Shown here one piece after another: positions 1 to 6,293 of a stretch of 14,211 bases of DNA. The DNA is from Promethearchaeota archaeon (lineage in GTDB: Archaea > Asgardarchaeota > Lokiarchaeia > Sigynarchaeales > SOKP01). The notes under the pieces were generated by a model. It was not told the origin of the DNA. It made no database searches and worked only from the letters and a program-made list of their open reading frames with translations. The translations under genes and the position numbers were made by a program. The DNA lies in contig DAOUUT010000066.1 in assembly GCA_030668025.1 (NCBI GenBank), forward strand, positions 1 to 14,211, in the 5' to 3' direction. Position 1 is the stretch's first letter. Each line of letters begins with the position of its first letter.

Positions 1-606
1 GATTTCATGAGGTTGAATTCTTTTTTCCTTCGGCCATGTCTCTTCCAACATAGCTAGCGTAACAATAATTGTAATTACTGTTAGACCAGCTGCAAATAAT
101 CCAGGTCCTAAAAGACCAAACCATGTAAAAAGAATACCGCCGATTGCTGGTCCTATTAGAGATGCTAATACATGGGCAATCCCAACATTAGCCATTTGAA
201 TACCTCTATCTTTTGGTGGAACTTTATCGCTTATGATAGCTTTAGCAATTGGAAAATTTCCTCCAAATATTCCATCAATCATGCGCGCTAAAAATAACAT
301 CCATAATGTGTTTGAAAAAGCGGTTAATATAAACGCTAAACATGTGCCGAATTGAGAAATCAAAAGTAATGGCCTTCTCCCATATTTATCGCTGAGTTTT
401 GCTAAGATTGGTCCAAAAATAAAACCAAACATTGCATTAACAGAGAAGATTAAACCGATCATCGTCATAGAGGTATTAAAGAGTTCACTGAAAAAACCTA
501 CCATGGGAAAGAAAAGCGTGAACCCTAGTACATCAATGAAAATAGCAATCCATAAGGGCGTTAACATTCGATATTTGAATAATTTTTTATTGTTGTTTTC
601 GGTCAT
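1..606 (-). CDS. MFS drug exporter, TetA-like (partial, N-terminal 202 residues)
   Basis: The reading frame is open from an ATG at 606 to the left window edge with no stop, so only the N-terminal half of a 12-helix transporter is present. About six hydrophobic segments are visible. The loop after helix 2 carries the MFS motif A signature (residues about 65-78, GPILAKLSDKYGRR), including Asp73 and the basic pair Arg77/Arg78. A later LARMIDGIFGGN stretch followed by a GPAIGGIL motif is characteristic of the tetracycline-resistance/multidrug (DHA1) subgroup. Family knowledge: these are proton-driven exporters of small hydrophobic compounds in the cytoplasmic membrane. The true substrate cannot be read from the sequence. 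The gene diverges from the gelsolin-like gene. A TATA-like element 23 nt upstream of the ATG suggests a leaderless message. Confidence is high for MFS and moderate for the subgroup. Confidence 0.9.
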   Translation of the reverse strand, partial: MTENNNKKLFKYRMLTPLWIAIFIDVLGFTLFFPMVGFFSELFNTSMTMIGLIFSVNAMFGFIFGPILAKLSDKYGRRPLLLISQFGTCLAFILTAFSNTLWMLFLARMIDGIFGGNFPIAKAIISDKVPPKDRGIQMANVGIAHVLASLIGPAIGGILFTWFGLLGPGLFAAGLTVITIIVTLAMLEETWPKEKRIQPHEI

Positions 607-623
607 AATTTAAAAGTCCTAAA

Positions 624-633
624 TTATTTTTAA
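624..633 (-). promoter_or_regulatory. TATA-like element of the left MFS gene
   Basis: On the minus strand it reads CTTAAAAATA, centred about 23 nt before the ATG at 606. This is the spacing expected for an archaeal TATA box feeding a leaderless transcript. It is an inference from position and composition only, in an A+T-rich background. Confidence 0.4.
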
Positions 634-894
634 GAAGAATAAGACAAGAATGCACTTAATATTCCCTAAACTTATCAAGTAAAATAGATGATGACTATTA
701 AATTATATTAAAAAACATTTTGTATTTTTTATATATGTGAGATTTTTGCTTAAGTAATTTTACCTATAAGACTCTCTATTTCAATAATTTTATATGTGAA
801 TACTAGATGATTAATCTAGCAAAAAAAAGTTAAAAGTTATTTATCGTCCTTCAAAAAGAGGTTAATTTTAAAATTCATTATAGTTATTTTGTTT

Positions 895-904
895 TTATTT
901 AAAA
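895..904 (+). promoter_or_regulatory. TATA box of the gelsolin-like gene
   Basis: TTATTTAAAA is centred 26 nt before the ATG at 926. That places the transcription start at or next to the start codon, so a leaderless message is inferred. No Shine-Dalgarno-like purine motif precedes the ATG, which agrees. Confidence 0.5.
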
Positions 905-925
905 GAAAAAGAACCGTAATATAAG

Positions 926-2068
926 ATGTCTGAAACTTATAAGAAATTTATGATCTTCGGTCTAGAAAGTACCGGAGAAAAAGTAAGGTTAGATATTTCT
1001 GAAGATACCTTTCGGTTGAATAACGGTCAAAATGTATTAGATCCTAACCAAGTGTTAATAATTATCAAGGAAGGGCTAAGGAGGATCTACATCTGGAAAG
1101 GTCTCAATTCACATGTCAGGAAAAAATTTATAGCAGCCCAGGTTGCCGCTGAATTACAAAACGATTTGGTTGTTGAAGCGCGTTTTCATAGGTGCAAAAT
1201 TATCTCAGTAGACCAAGGAGACGAACCTAACGAATTCTTAAGAGCATTTGATTTTTCGACAGCTGAATTACCAGAACTTATTGATCGTAATTCACCAGAG
1301 TTCAAGCAAATTCATTCTACATCTACAAGAACGGCGTCAGAATTAGATGGAAAGAAAGTTCACAGTTGGAAGGGAACTACTCCTTCTTTAAAAGGAAAAA
1401 AAGGCTCTCCAGCAATTACTCAAACTATGACGGAAAGAGCAAAAGAGGAACCTAAAAAGACAATTAAATCCTTTAACACTGACGAAAAGGAAATAATAGA
1501 GAAAATAGTAAAAAATAATGTTCCAGCCGGTCTAAAAAGACAAAACCTAATCTTAGGTAATTTTCAGATTTTTGGTGCAACGATTAAAAAAGCAAAAATA
1601 TTTGGCAAAGAAGTAGAAGAAGTCAAATGGGAACCAGTGAACTCGCTACCAGAAGGAATAATTGAACTAACTGATCGCACTCTTAGAATTTATATCGATG
1701 ATACCTCTAAGACTATTGAAGGAATAGAAGTTCTCCAGAAACTCGAATCACCTAAGATTGTAGAACCTGTGGTTGAAAAGGATGAACAAATAGACTACAA
1801 TACTTGGACTGTTAAACAACTAAAAGTTTATTGTCAAGAAAACAATATAAAAGTGCCTATATCTTACAAAAAAGCACAAATTATAAATCTCATTAAAAAG
1901 AAGCCCTCCCAAGAATCTATTGAACCAGAATCAATTGAACCAGAATTAAATTATAAAACTTGGACAGTAAAGCAACTGAAAGAATACTGTAAAAAAAACG
2001 ATATCAAAGTGCTTTCTAAATACAGAAAAGCAGATTTACTTAAACTTGTGAAAGAACATCAAAAATAG
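926..2068 (+). CDS. Gelsolin-like domain protein with two C-terminal SAP-like repeats
   Basis: A 380-residue protein. Residues about 27-108 match the gelsolin/ADF-H type repeat: an NVLDPNQVLIII strand, the hallmark IYIWKGLNS turn (Trp57, Gly59), a helix with KKFIAAQVAAEL, and the closing VDQGDEPNEFLRAF segment with its conserved G-D/E-P-x-x-F. Family knowledge: gelsolin repeats bind, sever or cap actin, and Asgard archaea encode actins and short gelsolins. Residues about 110-185 are a charged, probably disordered linker. Residues 186-272 form an unrecognised globular segment. Residues 291-326 and 343-379 are near-identical SAP/LEM-like helix-extension-helix repeats beginning Y-x-TWTVKQLK, a fold usually linked to nucleic-acid binding. 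An SIEPE duplication joins the repeats. The ATG lies 26 nt after a TATA box. The gene converges with the TPR regulator. The gelsolin call is strong. SAP-like is moderate, and actin or DNA binding is inferred. Confidence 0.85.
   Translation: MSETYKKFMIFGLESTGEKVRLDISEDTFRLNNGQNVLDPNQVLIIIKEGLRRIYIWKGLNSHVRKKFIAAQVAAELQNDLVVEARFHRCKIISVDQGDEPNEFLRAFDFSTAELPELIDRNSPEFKQIHSTSTRTASELDGKKVHSWKGTTPSLKGKKGSPAITQTMTERAKEEPKKTIKSFNTDEKEIIEKIVKNNVPAGLKRQNLILGNFQIFGATIKKAKIFGKEVEEVKWEPVNSLPEGIIELTDRTLRIYIDDTSKTIEGIEVLQKLESPKIVEPVVEKDEQIDYNTWTVKQLKVYCQENNIKVPISYKKAQIINLIKKKPSQESIEPESIEPELNYKTWTVKQLKEYCKKNDIKVLSKYRKADLLKLVKEHQK
1796..2062 (+). repeat. Two in-frame SAP-like protein repeats
   Basis: Repeat 1 (1796-1903) and repeat 2 (1952-2062) encode aligned segments of about 36 residues sharing TWTVKQLK, a Y-C pair and a Y-K/R-KA motif before an amphipathic helix. 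They also resemble each other at the DNA level, which indicates an internal duplication followed by drift. The linker carries a shorter SIEPE repeat. Confidence 0.75.
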
Positions 2069-2107
2069 AAAGAACTAATAAATAAATAAAAAATAAATTA
2101 AATTTCC

Positions 2108-5074
2108 TTAATCCTGAGAAGCGTAGAAATCGTCGAAATTCTCTTGTAATTGATCTATGTATAGCTTTCTCTTTCCAGGTATAACTTTTTCTGTAAGCAT
2201 TTTTGCTTTCTCGTAGCAGGTGGCTGCTTCTACGCGCATTTCTAAGTGTTTATAGGACTGGGCTAATTTTAGAAAAGTGTGAAATGCGAACCAACCTCTT
2301 GGGTTGGCTTCCAAAGCTTGTGTAAATTTCTCGATAGCACCTTTATAATTTTTTGAGTTCATCAATACTTCTCCGTATGTGTCATACATGTTTGCATCGA
2401 GAGGATCGATTTCGATGGCTTTTTTAATTGTTTCAATCGCTTCATCGTATCTTCCGATAGTGCTCAATGAAATGGATCTATTGTTTAATAACCCTGGTGA
2501 ATCCGGATAAAGGTCTAAGGCTTCGTCAATAGTCTTGATCACTTCTAAATATTTACCCATCGTATAATATGTAAAGCTTTTCAATTGATAAAGCGACTTA
2601 CGCTCCTGTGGAAATTTTTTCATCATCTCATCGATTAGGGCCATTAAATCGCTTCTCATTTTATCATTCGTGAGATATAAGTGAATTTTTGTGTTATAGA
2701 TATCGAAGTGATCAGGGCTTAATTCAATTGCTTTTTCAATTTCAACTAAAGCCTCTGCAGTCCCGTTTGTCTCATTTAAAATATAACTATACAGTTGATA
2801 ATACCTGGACAACTGTTTTTCACTCGGCTCCATTGATATTGCCTTCTCAAATTCCTCAATATAGAGCTCTTTGTTTAATTTACTCGCGTCAAAATTGTAT
2901 ACAATGTTAAATCCGTGAACTATTCCAGTAATAATATGAGAAAGTGGGTGGTTTGGGTAATGAAATTTTATTTTGTTGACGATGTCTAAGGCTTTATCGA
3001 ATTTTCCTCGAGATAAATACGAGAAGGAAAGTATCAAATACGCTGCCGTATCAACACGGGGATTATGCTTGAGTAAATTGAATTCAACAACATGTTTAAT
3101 CCAATCTTTTCCCTCTTTGTAATTATTTGTAACCGTGTATAATAGAGCTTTCATTACTGAGAGTTCCAAGTCCTTAGGATTTGCTTCAATTAATGAATTA
3201 ATAAGTTCCAAAGGTTCGTCAATTGATATTACACAGCACTTTTTATCTGTTAGGTTACACAGGAATTTAGTTCGTTGGAGCAAAAAATTATCAGGATATT
3301 CAGCTAATGCGTCTTCAACAACGCTTAAAGCTTTATCGTGATCTTGATTTACTAGTATTTGTGCTTTTTGAGTAATAAGCGACACATCATAAGTCCTGCT
3401 TAACCCTAATTCGATGGTTTCTAACGCTGAATTGTGATTACCCATAAAGAAATAGGTTATTGATTGAAACAAATAACCAATATATTCGTTAGGGTGTTTT
3501 ATGATGATTTCTTCAGTTAACTCGAGCGAATCCTCTAATTCTCCATTGTATGTGTAAAATAAATCTTTCAGAAGCAATAACTCGATATCACTTAAATTCT
3601 TTAGATTCTCTGTAAGTAAGTCGTTTACTTTGGATAGTTTCCCTCTTGCGAATTTACGTTCAATTTTCGTCAAAAATTCCGAATTCTTAGGAAAGTATGT
3701 CTTTTTGAACTGAGATGTTCTAATAAAGTTAATTTTAGTCAAATAGAATATGTCCAAGGTATCAAAAATTCTGTTGTGTAAGAAATAATACGCTTCGCTA
3801 TCGGCTGGTTTGTTCATCGTGCTCGCCGTATCAGAGGTATCAAAACTTTGAATTACCTCGAAAACATTTTGAAAGGCGATCCCTTTTATTTTATCTGTGT
3901 GGTCGATCAAATTCTTCTCGCTCTCAAATTTATACGCCAAATGCTCGATATACTCAGGAAGGAATTTTTTTAAAGCCGGTTTCAAATCGTCGTGGAATAA
4001 ATTACTACACATTTCGCTAGTTATATCTTCAAGCAACTCGTTGATATCGGGTATGTGATATTGAACTCCACTCGCTTTCTGGAATTTACTCAAATACGTA
4101 AATCTCCTAATGTAGTCCTCTATAATTACATTGAGCATTTTTTCTAACCGCTCTTCTGCCTGAATGTAGTAGGTGTATTTGTTGCCTATATTTAATTTAA
4201 AGAAGCGTATCGGATAGATGTTATCTTCAACGATCTTCTCAATGAAGAAGTTCAGAGTTGTTAGCTTTATATCGTATTCTACAGCAAAATCTTTAGCCGT
4301 GATGTAGTTAGGGTATTGATCCGGGTGATTAATAGCAAGATAAAGTAAAATTTTATCAAAATCCACCTCGTCGGACAGAGTACTTTCAACTTTAGTATAA
4401 TCCAACCTAAGTACCATGTTCAAAAATCTGTATTTTATCCCGTCGCCCTCGATATCGTAATCCTTAAAAAATCCTGCTACTTTATCTGTTATAACCTCAA
4501 CTCTCTTGCTCTCTTCGTCTAATATTGATTGGCGATCTAAATCATATTTTTTTAACATATTGAAGTATTCTAATTCCCCTGAATTAGTAATCTTATACTC
4601 ACGGTTATCTTTATTAATAAATCCAGATTCTAGTAATAAATTCAAATTCTTTGACAATGAAGATTGATTAATTTTGAGAGGTTCCTCAAGGAAATCTGAC
4701 CATTTACAATGGTGGTTATTATATAACATCCAAAGAATCCAATCATCGTATTTTCTCTGATTTGTTATAGTCTCAGGTGGATAATTCAATGTTTTTTCTA
4801 GCGCATCTTTAGCTTGAAGATCGGCATACTGCTTTCGACCTTCAGGAGTAATATTATACTTACCCTTCATTTGCTTCTCAATAAAACCATTATTAATTAA
4901 GATGGCAAGATATTTCGACAAAGTTGCTTGACTTATATTTACAGGATCTGCTTTAAAATCAGACCATGAACAATGGTTATTATTATAGAGCATCCAGAGG
5001 ATAATATGCTCAAAATCTTTGTTGATTTTCATGGGTGTAATTATACCTTCAGGTGGAAATTTTGGTACACTCAT
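2108..5074 (-). CDS. Large winged-helix/TPR regulator-like protein
   Basis: 988 residues from the ATG at 5074. A longer frame from 5155 exists, but it would run through the TATA box and palindrome. The 5074 ATG lies 25 nt from a strong TATA box, so it is preferred as a leaderless start. Residues about 18-86 and 109-176 are two duplicated winged-helix domains (shared LWMLYNN, WSDF, LSK and Y-x-ITxxG wing motifs). A third winged-helix-like segment lies at about 239-305. Residues about 310-480 are an unassigned, mostly helical region. From about 495 to 965 there are roughly ten TPR-type helix pairs, the clearest being YGEVLMNSKNYKGAIEKF followed by NP near residue 920. Inference: a cytoplasmic DNA-binding regulator that senses or recruits partners through TPRs, possibly self-regulating through the adjacent palindrome. 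The ligand and targets are unknown. It converges with the gelsolin-like gene. Confidence 0.85.
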   Translation of the reverse strand: MSVPKFPPEGIITPMKINKDFEHIILWMLYNNNHCSWSDFKADPVNISQATLSKYLAILINNGFIEKQMKGKYNITPEGRKQYADLQAKDALEKTLNYPPETITNQRKYDDWILWMLYNNHHCKWSDFLEEPLKINQSSLSKNLNLLLESGFINKDNREYKITNSGELEYFNMLKKYDLDRQSILDEESKRVEVITDKVAGFFKDYDIEGDGIKYRFLNMVLRLDYTKVESTLSDEVDFDKILLYLAINHPDQYPNYITAKDFAVEYDIKLTTLNFFIEKIVEDNIYPIRFFKLNIGNKYTYYIQAEERLEKMLNVIIEDYIRRFTYLSKFQKASGVQYHIPDINELLEDITSEMCSNLFHDDLKPALKKFLPEYIEHLAYKFESEKNLIDHTDKIKGIAFQNVFEVIQSFDTSDTASTMNKPADSEAYYFLHNRIFDTLDIFYLTKINFIRTSQFKKTYFPKNSEFLTKIERKFARGKLSKVNDLLTENLKNLSDIELLLLKDLFYTYNGELEDSLELTEEIIIKHPNEYIGYLFQSITYFFMGNHNSALETIELGLSRTYDVSLITQKAQILVNQDHDKALSVVEDALAEYPDNFLLQRTKFLCNLTDKKCCVISIDEPLELINSLIEANPKDLELSVMKALLYTVTNNYKEGKDWIKHVVEFNLLKHNPRVDTAAYLILSFSYLSRGKFDKALDIVNKIKFHYPNHPLSHIITGIVHGFNIVYNFDASKLNKELYIEEFEKAISMEPSEKQLSRYYQLYSYILNETNGTAEALVEIEKAIELSPDHFDIYNTKIHLYLTNDKMRSDLMALIDEMMKKFPQERKSLYQLKSFTYYTMGKYLEVIKTIDEALDLYPDSPGLLNNRSISLSTIGRYDEAIETIKKAIEIDPLDANMYDTYGEVLMNSKNYKGAIEKFTQALEANPRGWFAFHTFLKLAQSYKHLEMRVEAATCYEKAKMLTEKVIPGKRKLYIDQLQENFDDFYASQD

Positions 5075-5094
5075 GATTATATAATGGTTTTGTA

Positions 5095-5104
5095 CATATA
5101 TAAG
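5095..5104 (-). promoter_or_regulatory. TATA box of the winged-helix/TPR gene
   Basis: On the minus strand it reads CTTATATATG, with its centre 25 nt from the ATG at 5074. This near-ideal archaeal spacing decides the start codon and implies a leaderless message. An A-run (AAAAAACC) directly upstream could serve as the BRE. Confidence 0.65.
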
Positions 5105-5119
5105 GTTTTTTATTCGCAT

Positions 5120-5145
5120 CGAACTTCGAAGTTCGTTCGAACTTC
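5120..5145. promoter_or_regulatory. Palindromic operator-like site between divergent promoters
   Basis: 5120-5135 is a perfect 16-bp palindrome, CGAACTTCGAAGTTCG. It overlaps by one base an 8-bp palindrome, GTTCGAAC, at 5135-5142. The octamer CGAACTTC occurs at 5120-5127 and again at 5138-5145, 18 bp apart, so two dimer sites could sit on nearly the same DNA face. The block lies between the TATA boxes of the two divergent genes, 15 bp from one and 11 bp from the other. It is G+C-rich compared with its surroundings. Control of both genes by one factor is inferred. Confidence 0.65.
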
Positions 5146-5156
5146 CTAAAGTCAAA

Positions 5157-5164
5157 CTATATAA
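5157..5164 (+). promoter_or_regulatory. TATA box of the small Alba-like gene
   Basis: CTATATAA lies about 74 nt before the ATG at 5238. Transcription should start near 5185, giving a leader of about 50 nt that is almost pure A/G. This differs from the leaderless arrangement of most neighbours. Confidence 0.65.
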
Positions 5165-5182
5165 GAACTGCGAATCTAATAA

Positions 5183-5237
5183 AATTTAACAACAAAAAAA
5201 AGAACATAAAGAAAAAAAAGAAAAAAAGTGAAAAAAA
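5183..5237 (+). repeat. A-rich leader, copy 1
   Basis: The leader starts AATTTAAC, continues as long A-runs, and ends AAAGTGAAAAAAA directly before the ATG. It begins where transcription from the TATA box at 5157 should start. Two similar leaders follow downstream (5537-5588 and 5693-5742). Confidence 0.5.
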
Positions 5238-5516
5238 ATGGCACAAGCAATAGTAAAAAAAACCATGTCCAAGGAATATGACCTCCAAGCTTTAGCCCTG
5301 AACTTAGCACTTGAGGTGCGGGAGCCTCAAGTGCTGGTTCTAATAAATGAAGAAGCGAAGGATAAATCAAGTTTACTAAAGAACAAGCTTTTGAGAGTGT
5401 TCGATGAAATTAAATATAACGCGAGGATTTCGGAAGAGAATGTCGTTATAAACAGGTATAAGGGGCAAGTAGACACAAAGCTTCTTGGAGCTCGCATTTC
5501 CATGTTAAATATATAA
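5238..5516 (+). CDS. Small protein, possibly Alba-fold
   Basis: 92 residues. The predicted order of secondary structure is strand (AIVKK), helix (YDLQALALNLALE), strand (PQVLVLIN), long helix (DKSSLLKNKLLRVFDEI), then two strands (NVVINRY, GARISMLNI). This order and the length match Alba/IF3-C-like archaeal nucleic-acid-binding proteins, which coat DNA or RNA. However, the usual Alba loop motif around the second strand (RGxAIxKA) is replaced by INEEAKDKSS, and the protein is only mildly basic. I therefore treat Alba as a structural guess rather than an identification. The strong TATA box, A-rich 50-nt leader and T-rich end suggest a well-expressed single-gene transcript. The gene diverges from the winged-helix/TPR gene and shares the palindromic region with it. 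Residues 24-33 are encoded within a perfect DNA hairpin (listed separately). Confidence 0.7.
   Translation: MAQAIVKKTMSKEYDLQALALNLALEVREPQVLVLINEEAKDKSSLLKNKLLRVFDEIKYNARISEENVVINRYKGQVDTKLLGARISMLNI
5306..5335 (+). repeat. Perfect 11-bp inverted repeat inside the small gene
   Basis: Arms AGCACTTGAGG (5306-5316) and CCTCAAGTGCT (5325-5335) are exact reverse complements around an 8-nt loop, TGCGGGAG. The hairpin is far richer in G+C than the surrounding DNA and lies 68 nt after the start codon. It could fold in the mRNA or in DNA, or mark an inserted palindrome that kept the frame open. Confidence 0.8.
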
Positions 5517-5521
5517 TTAAA

Positions 5522-5540
5522 AATATATTTTTTTATAATT
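5522..5540 (+). terminator. T-rich terminator of the small gene
   Basis: A run of seven T and a second T-rich stretch follow the stop codon at 5516 within 25 nt. Archaeal polymerases terminate at such runs. The same stretch contains AATATAT and TTTTATAA, which may also act as the TATA region of the next unit. Confidence 0.5.
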
Positions 5541-5588
5541 TTTAAGCCAAAAAAAACCAATAAAAAAGTAAAAACGAGGTAAAATAAA
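5537..5588 (+). repeat. A-rich leader, copy 2
   Basis: TTTAAGCC plus A-runs, ending AAAAACGAGGTAAAATAAA before an ATG. It aligns with the third leader: both share CCAAAAAAAA and the AAAAACGAG block 11-14 nt ahead of the ATG. GAGGT is a plausible ribosome-binding sequence. Confidence 0.5.
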
Positions 5589-5657
5589 ATGAAAAAGTAT
5601 GAGGAAAGAATAATAATTAAGAACGCAGGATACATTCCTGAATGTTTAGATTTTTAA
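5589..5657 (+). CDS. Possible 22-residue small protein (unit 2)
   Basis: Starts MKKYEERIIIKN and ends with TAA. It is preceded by GAGGT eleven nt upstream and by a leader like that of the small gene at 5238. The EERIIIK segment loosely resembles EENVVIN near the end of the 92-residue protein, so this may be a copy of that gene reduced to a short C-terminal part. A small hairpin, CAGGA/TCCTG with a 5-nt loop, lies at 5626-5640. No homologue is recognised. It could equally be a small RNA gene in which the ORF is accidental. Confidence 0.3.
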   Translation: MKKYEERIIIKNAGYIPECLDF

Positions 5658-5667
5658 CCTAAATTAA

Positions 5668-5680
5668 AATATTTTTTTAA
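5668..5680 (+). terminator. T-run after unit 2
   Basis: AAATATTTTTTTA follows the stop of the 22-codon ORF by about 10 nt. As after unit 1, it combines an AATAT core with a run of seven T, so it could end unit 2 and help start unit 3. Confidence 0.4.
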
Positions 5681-5692
5681 TTCAATATTCAG

Positions 5693-5742
5693 AATTTAAC
5701 CAAAAAAAAAATCAACCAAGAAATAAAAACGAGTGAAATAAA
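5693..5742 (+). repeat. A-rich leader, copy 3
   Basis: Begins AATTTAACC, as copy 1 begins AATTTAAC, and ends AAAAACGAGTGAAATAAA before an ATG. The length (50 nt) is close to that of copy 1 (55 nt). Start codons of units 2 and 3 are 154 bp apart. Confidence 0.5.
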
Positions 5743-5820
5743 ATGACAAGAAAAGAGATAAGAGATAAAAAAACGAACCTAATCCCTACGGGATATAATA
5801 TAGCATATTTCAATTATTAG
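5743..5820 (+). CDS. Possible 25-residue small protein (unit 3)
   Basis: Starts MTRKEIRDKKTNLIP and ends with TAG. The upstream sequence GAGTG could act as a ribosome-binding site. A short hairpin, ATCCC-TAC-GGGAT, lies at 5782-5794, at nearly the same distance from the ATG (39 nt) as the hairpin of unit 2 (37 nt). The T-rich block at 5827-5846 closes the unit. No protein family is recognised. A small RNA is an equally good reading. Confidence 0.3.
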   Translation: MTRKEIRDKKTNLIPTGYNIAYFNY

Positions 5821-5826
5821 AACTAA

Positions 5827-5846
5827 TTTTTTTTTTCCTTTTTTTT
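5827..5846 (+). terminator. Double T-run terminator after unit 3
   Basis: Ten T, CC, then eight T directly downstream of the 25-codon ORF: a strong archaeal-type terminator ending the plus-strand series that starts at 5157. Confidence 0.6.
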
Positions 5847-5889
5847 ATATTTCAATTCTTATCAGATTAACTTATCTATATCTATTTTG

Positions 5890-6096
5890 TTAAAAGGGAT
5901 AATATTTAGAAGAATGGGTAAAATTTTTGCCTTGAATTAATTTTTTCACATCTTTTTCAATTGATTTCAGTTCGTAGTCTCCTTCCACCTTAATTTTGTA
6001 TATTTGTTTAAATCTCTCCTTATTCGCGCGATTTATGAAATCTTTTTTTTTAATATTTAATATTACATTTATATGGTATGTATGGGTAACTGTTAT
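5890..6096 (-). pseudogene. Truncated paralogue of the small gene at 7372-7719
   Basis: The minus-strand frame between the stop at 6097-6099 and the TAA at 5890 contains no ATG, GTG or TTG start. It encodes IYKIKVEGDYELKSIEKD, then VKKLIQGK and a C-terminal YYPF. This clearly matches the end of the intact copy (IYEIKVEGDNNFRLIEQD, then IKDLIKGK and NYPL). Nucleotides also align (28 of 36 identical over the block starting near 5980 versus 7460). The N-terminal two-thirds of the family is missing or unrecognisable. It is read as a decayed duplicate. The function of the family is unknown. Confidence 0.7.
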
Positions 6097-6183
6097 TTAG
6101 CAAATAAAATACGGTTTCTAAGCATTGAGTTAAAAAAATTAATCATAATGAGATAATAGAGTGTATTACTAATTGTCTTTCTA

Positions 6184-6214
6184 AAATATATATCTACAAC
6201 TTAGCATAAGGTGG
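6184..6214 (+). promoter_or_regulatory. TATA box and ribosome-binding-like site of the acetyltransferase gene
   Basis: AAATATATA at 6184-6192 is a good TATA box. Twenty-three nt from its centre lies GTG at 6211, within AAGGTGGG. That GTG is one nucleotide out of frame with the acetyltransferase. AAGGTGG could also act as a ribosome-binding site for a start slightly downstream. The element matters because it sets the real 5' end of this gene. Confidence 0.4.
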
Positions 6215-6293
6215 GAAAAAAATAGTAAATAATATAATAATAAAAAAAATTACTACAAGAATACTGACAGATAGTTCTGAAATTTTAACATAT

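Larger units (their letters stand above)
607..925. other. Divergent intergenic region (319 nt)
   Basis: Very A+T-rich and without a convincing ORF. It holds the promoters of the left MFS gene and the gelsolin-like gene. It also has a small inverted repeat at 803-819 (CTAGAT, loop GATTA, ATCTAG) followed by a run of eight A, and a second TATA-like stretch at about 728-737 (TTTTATATAT) with no obvious gene just downstream. The inverted repeat lies about 75 nt upstream of the gelsolin-gene TATA box and could be a regulator site, but chance is not excluded. Confidence 0.4.

Noticed and set aside
803..819. Small inverted repeat before the gelsolin-like gene as an intrinsic terminator
   Set aside because: The stem is only 6 bp and A+T-rich, and it is followed on the plus strand by A rather than T. 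No gene ends there in that direction.
5075..5155. N-terminal extension of the winged-helix/TPR protein starting at 5155
   Set aside because: It would place the start inside the operator/promoter region and translate through the TATA box and palindrome. The ATG at 5074 has ideal spacing to the TATA box.
5306..5335. Hairpin as a CRISPR repeat or transposon end
   Set aside because: It occurs once, with no spacers, no target-site duplication seen, and no transposase nearby.
5327..5635. Minus-strand ORF of 102 codons opposite the small gene
   Set aside because: It runs through A-rich leader sequence, giving Phe/Leu/Tyr-rich low-complexity translation, and lies antisense to a better-supported gene and its leader.
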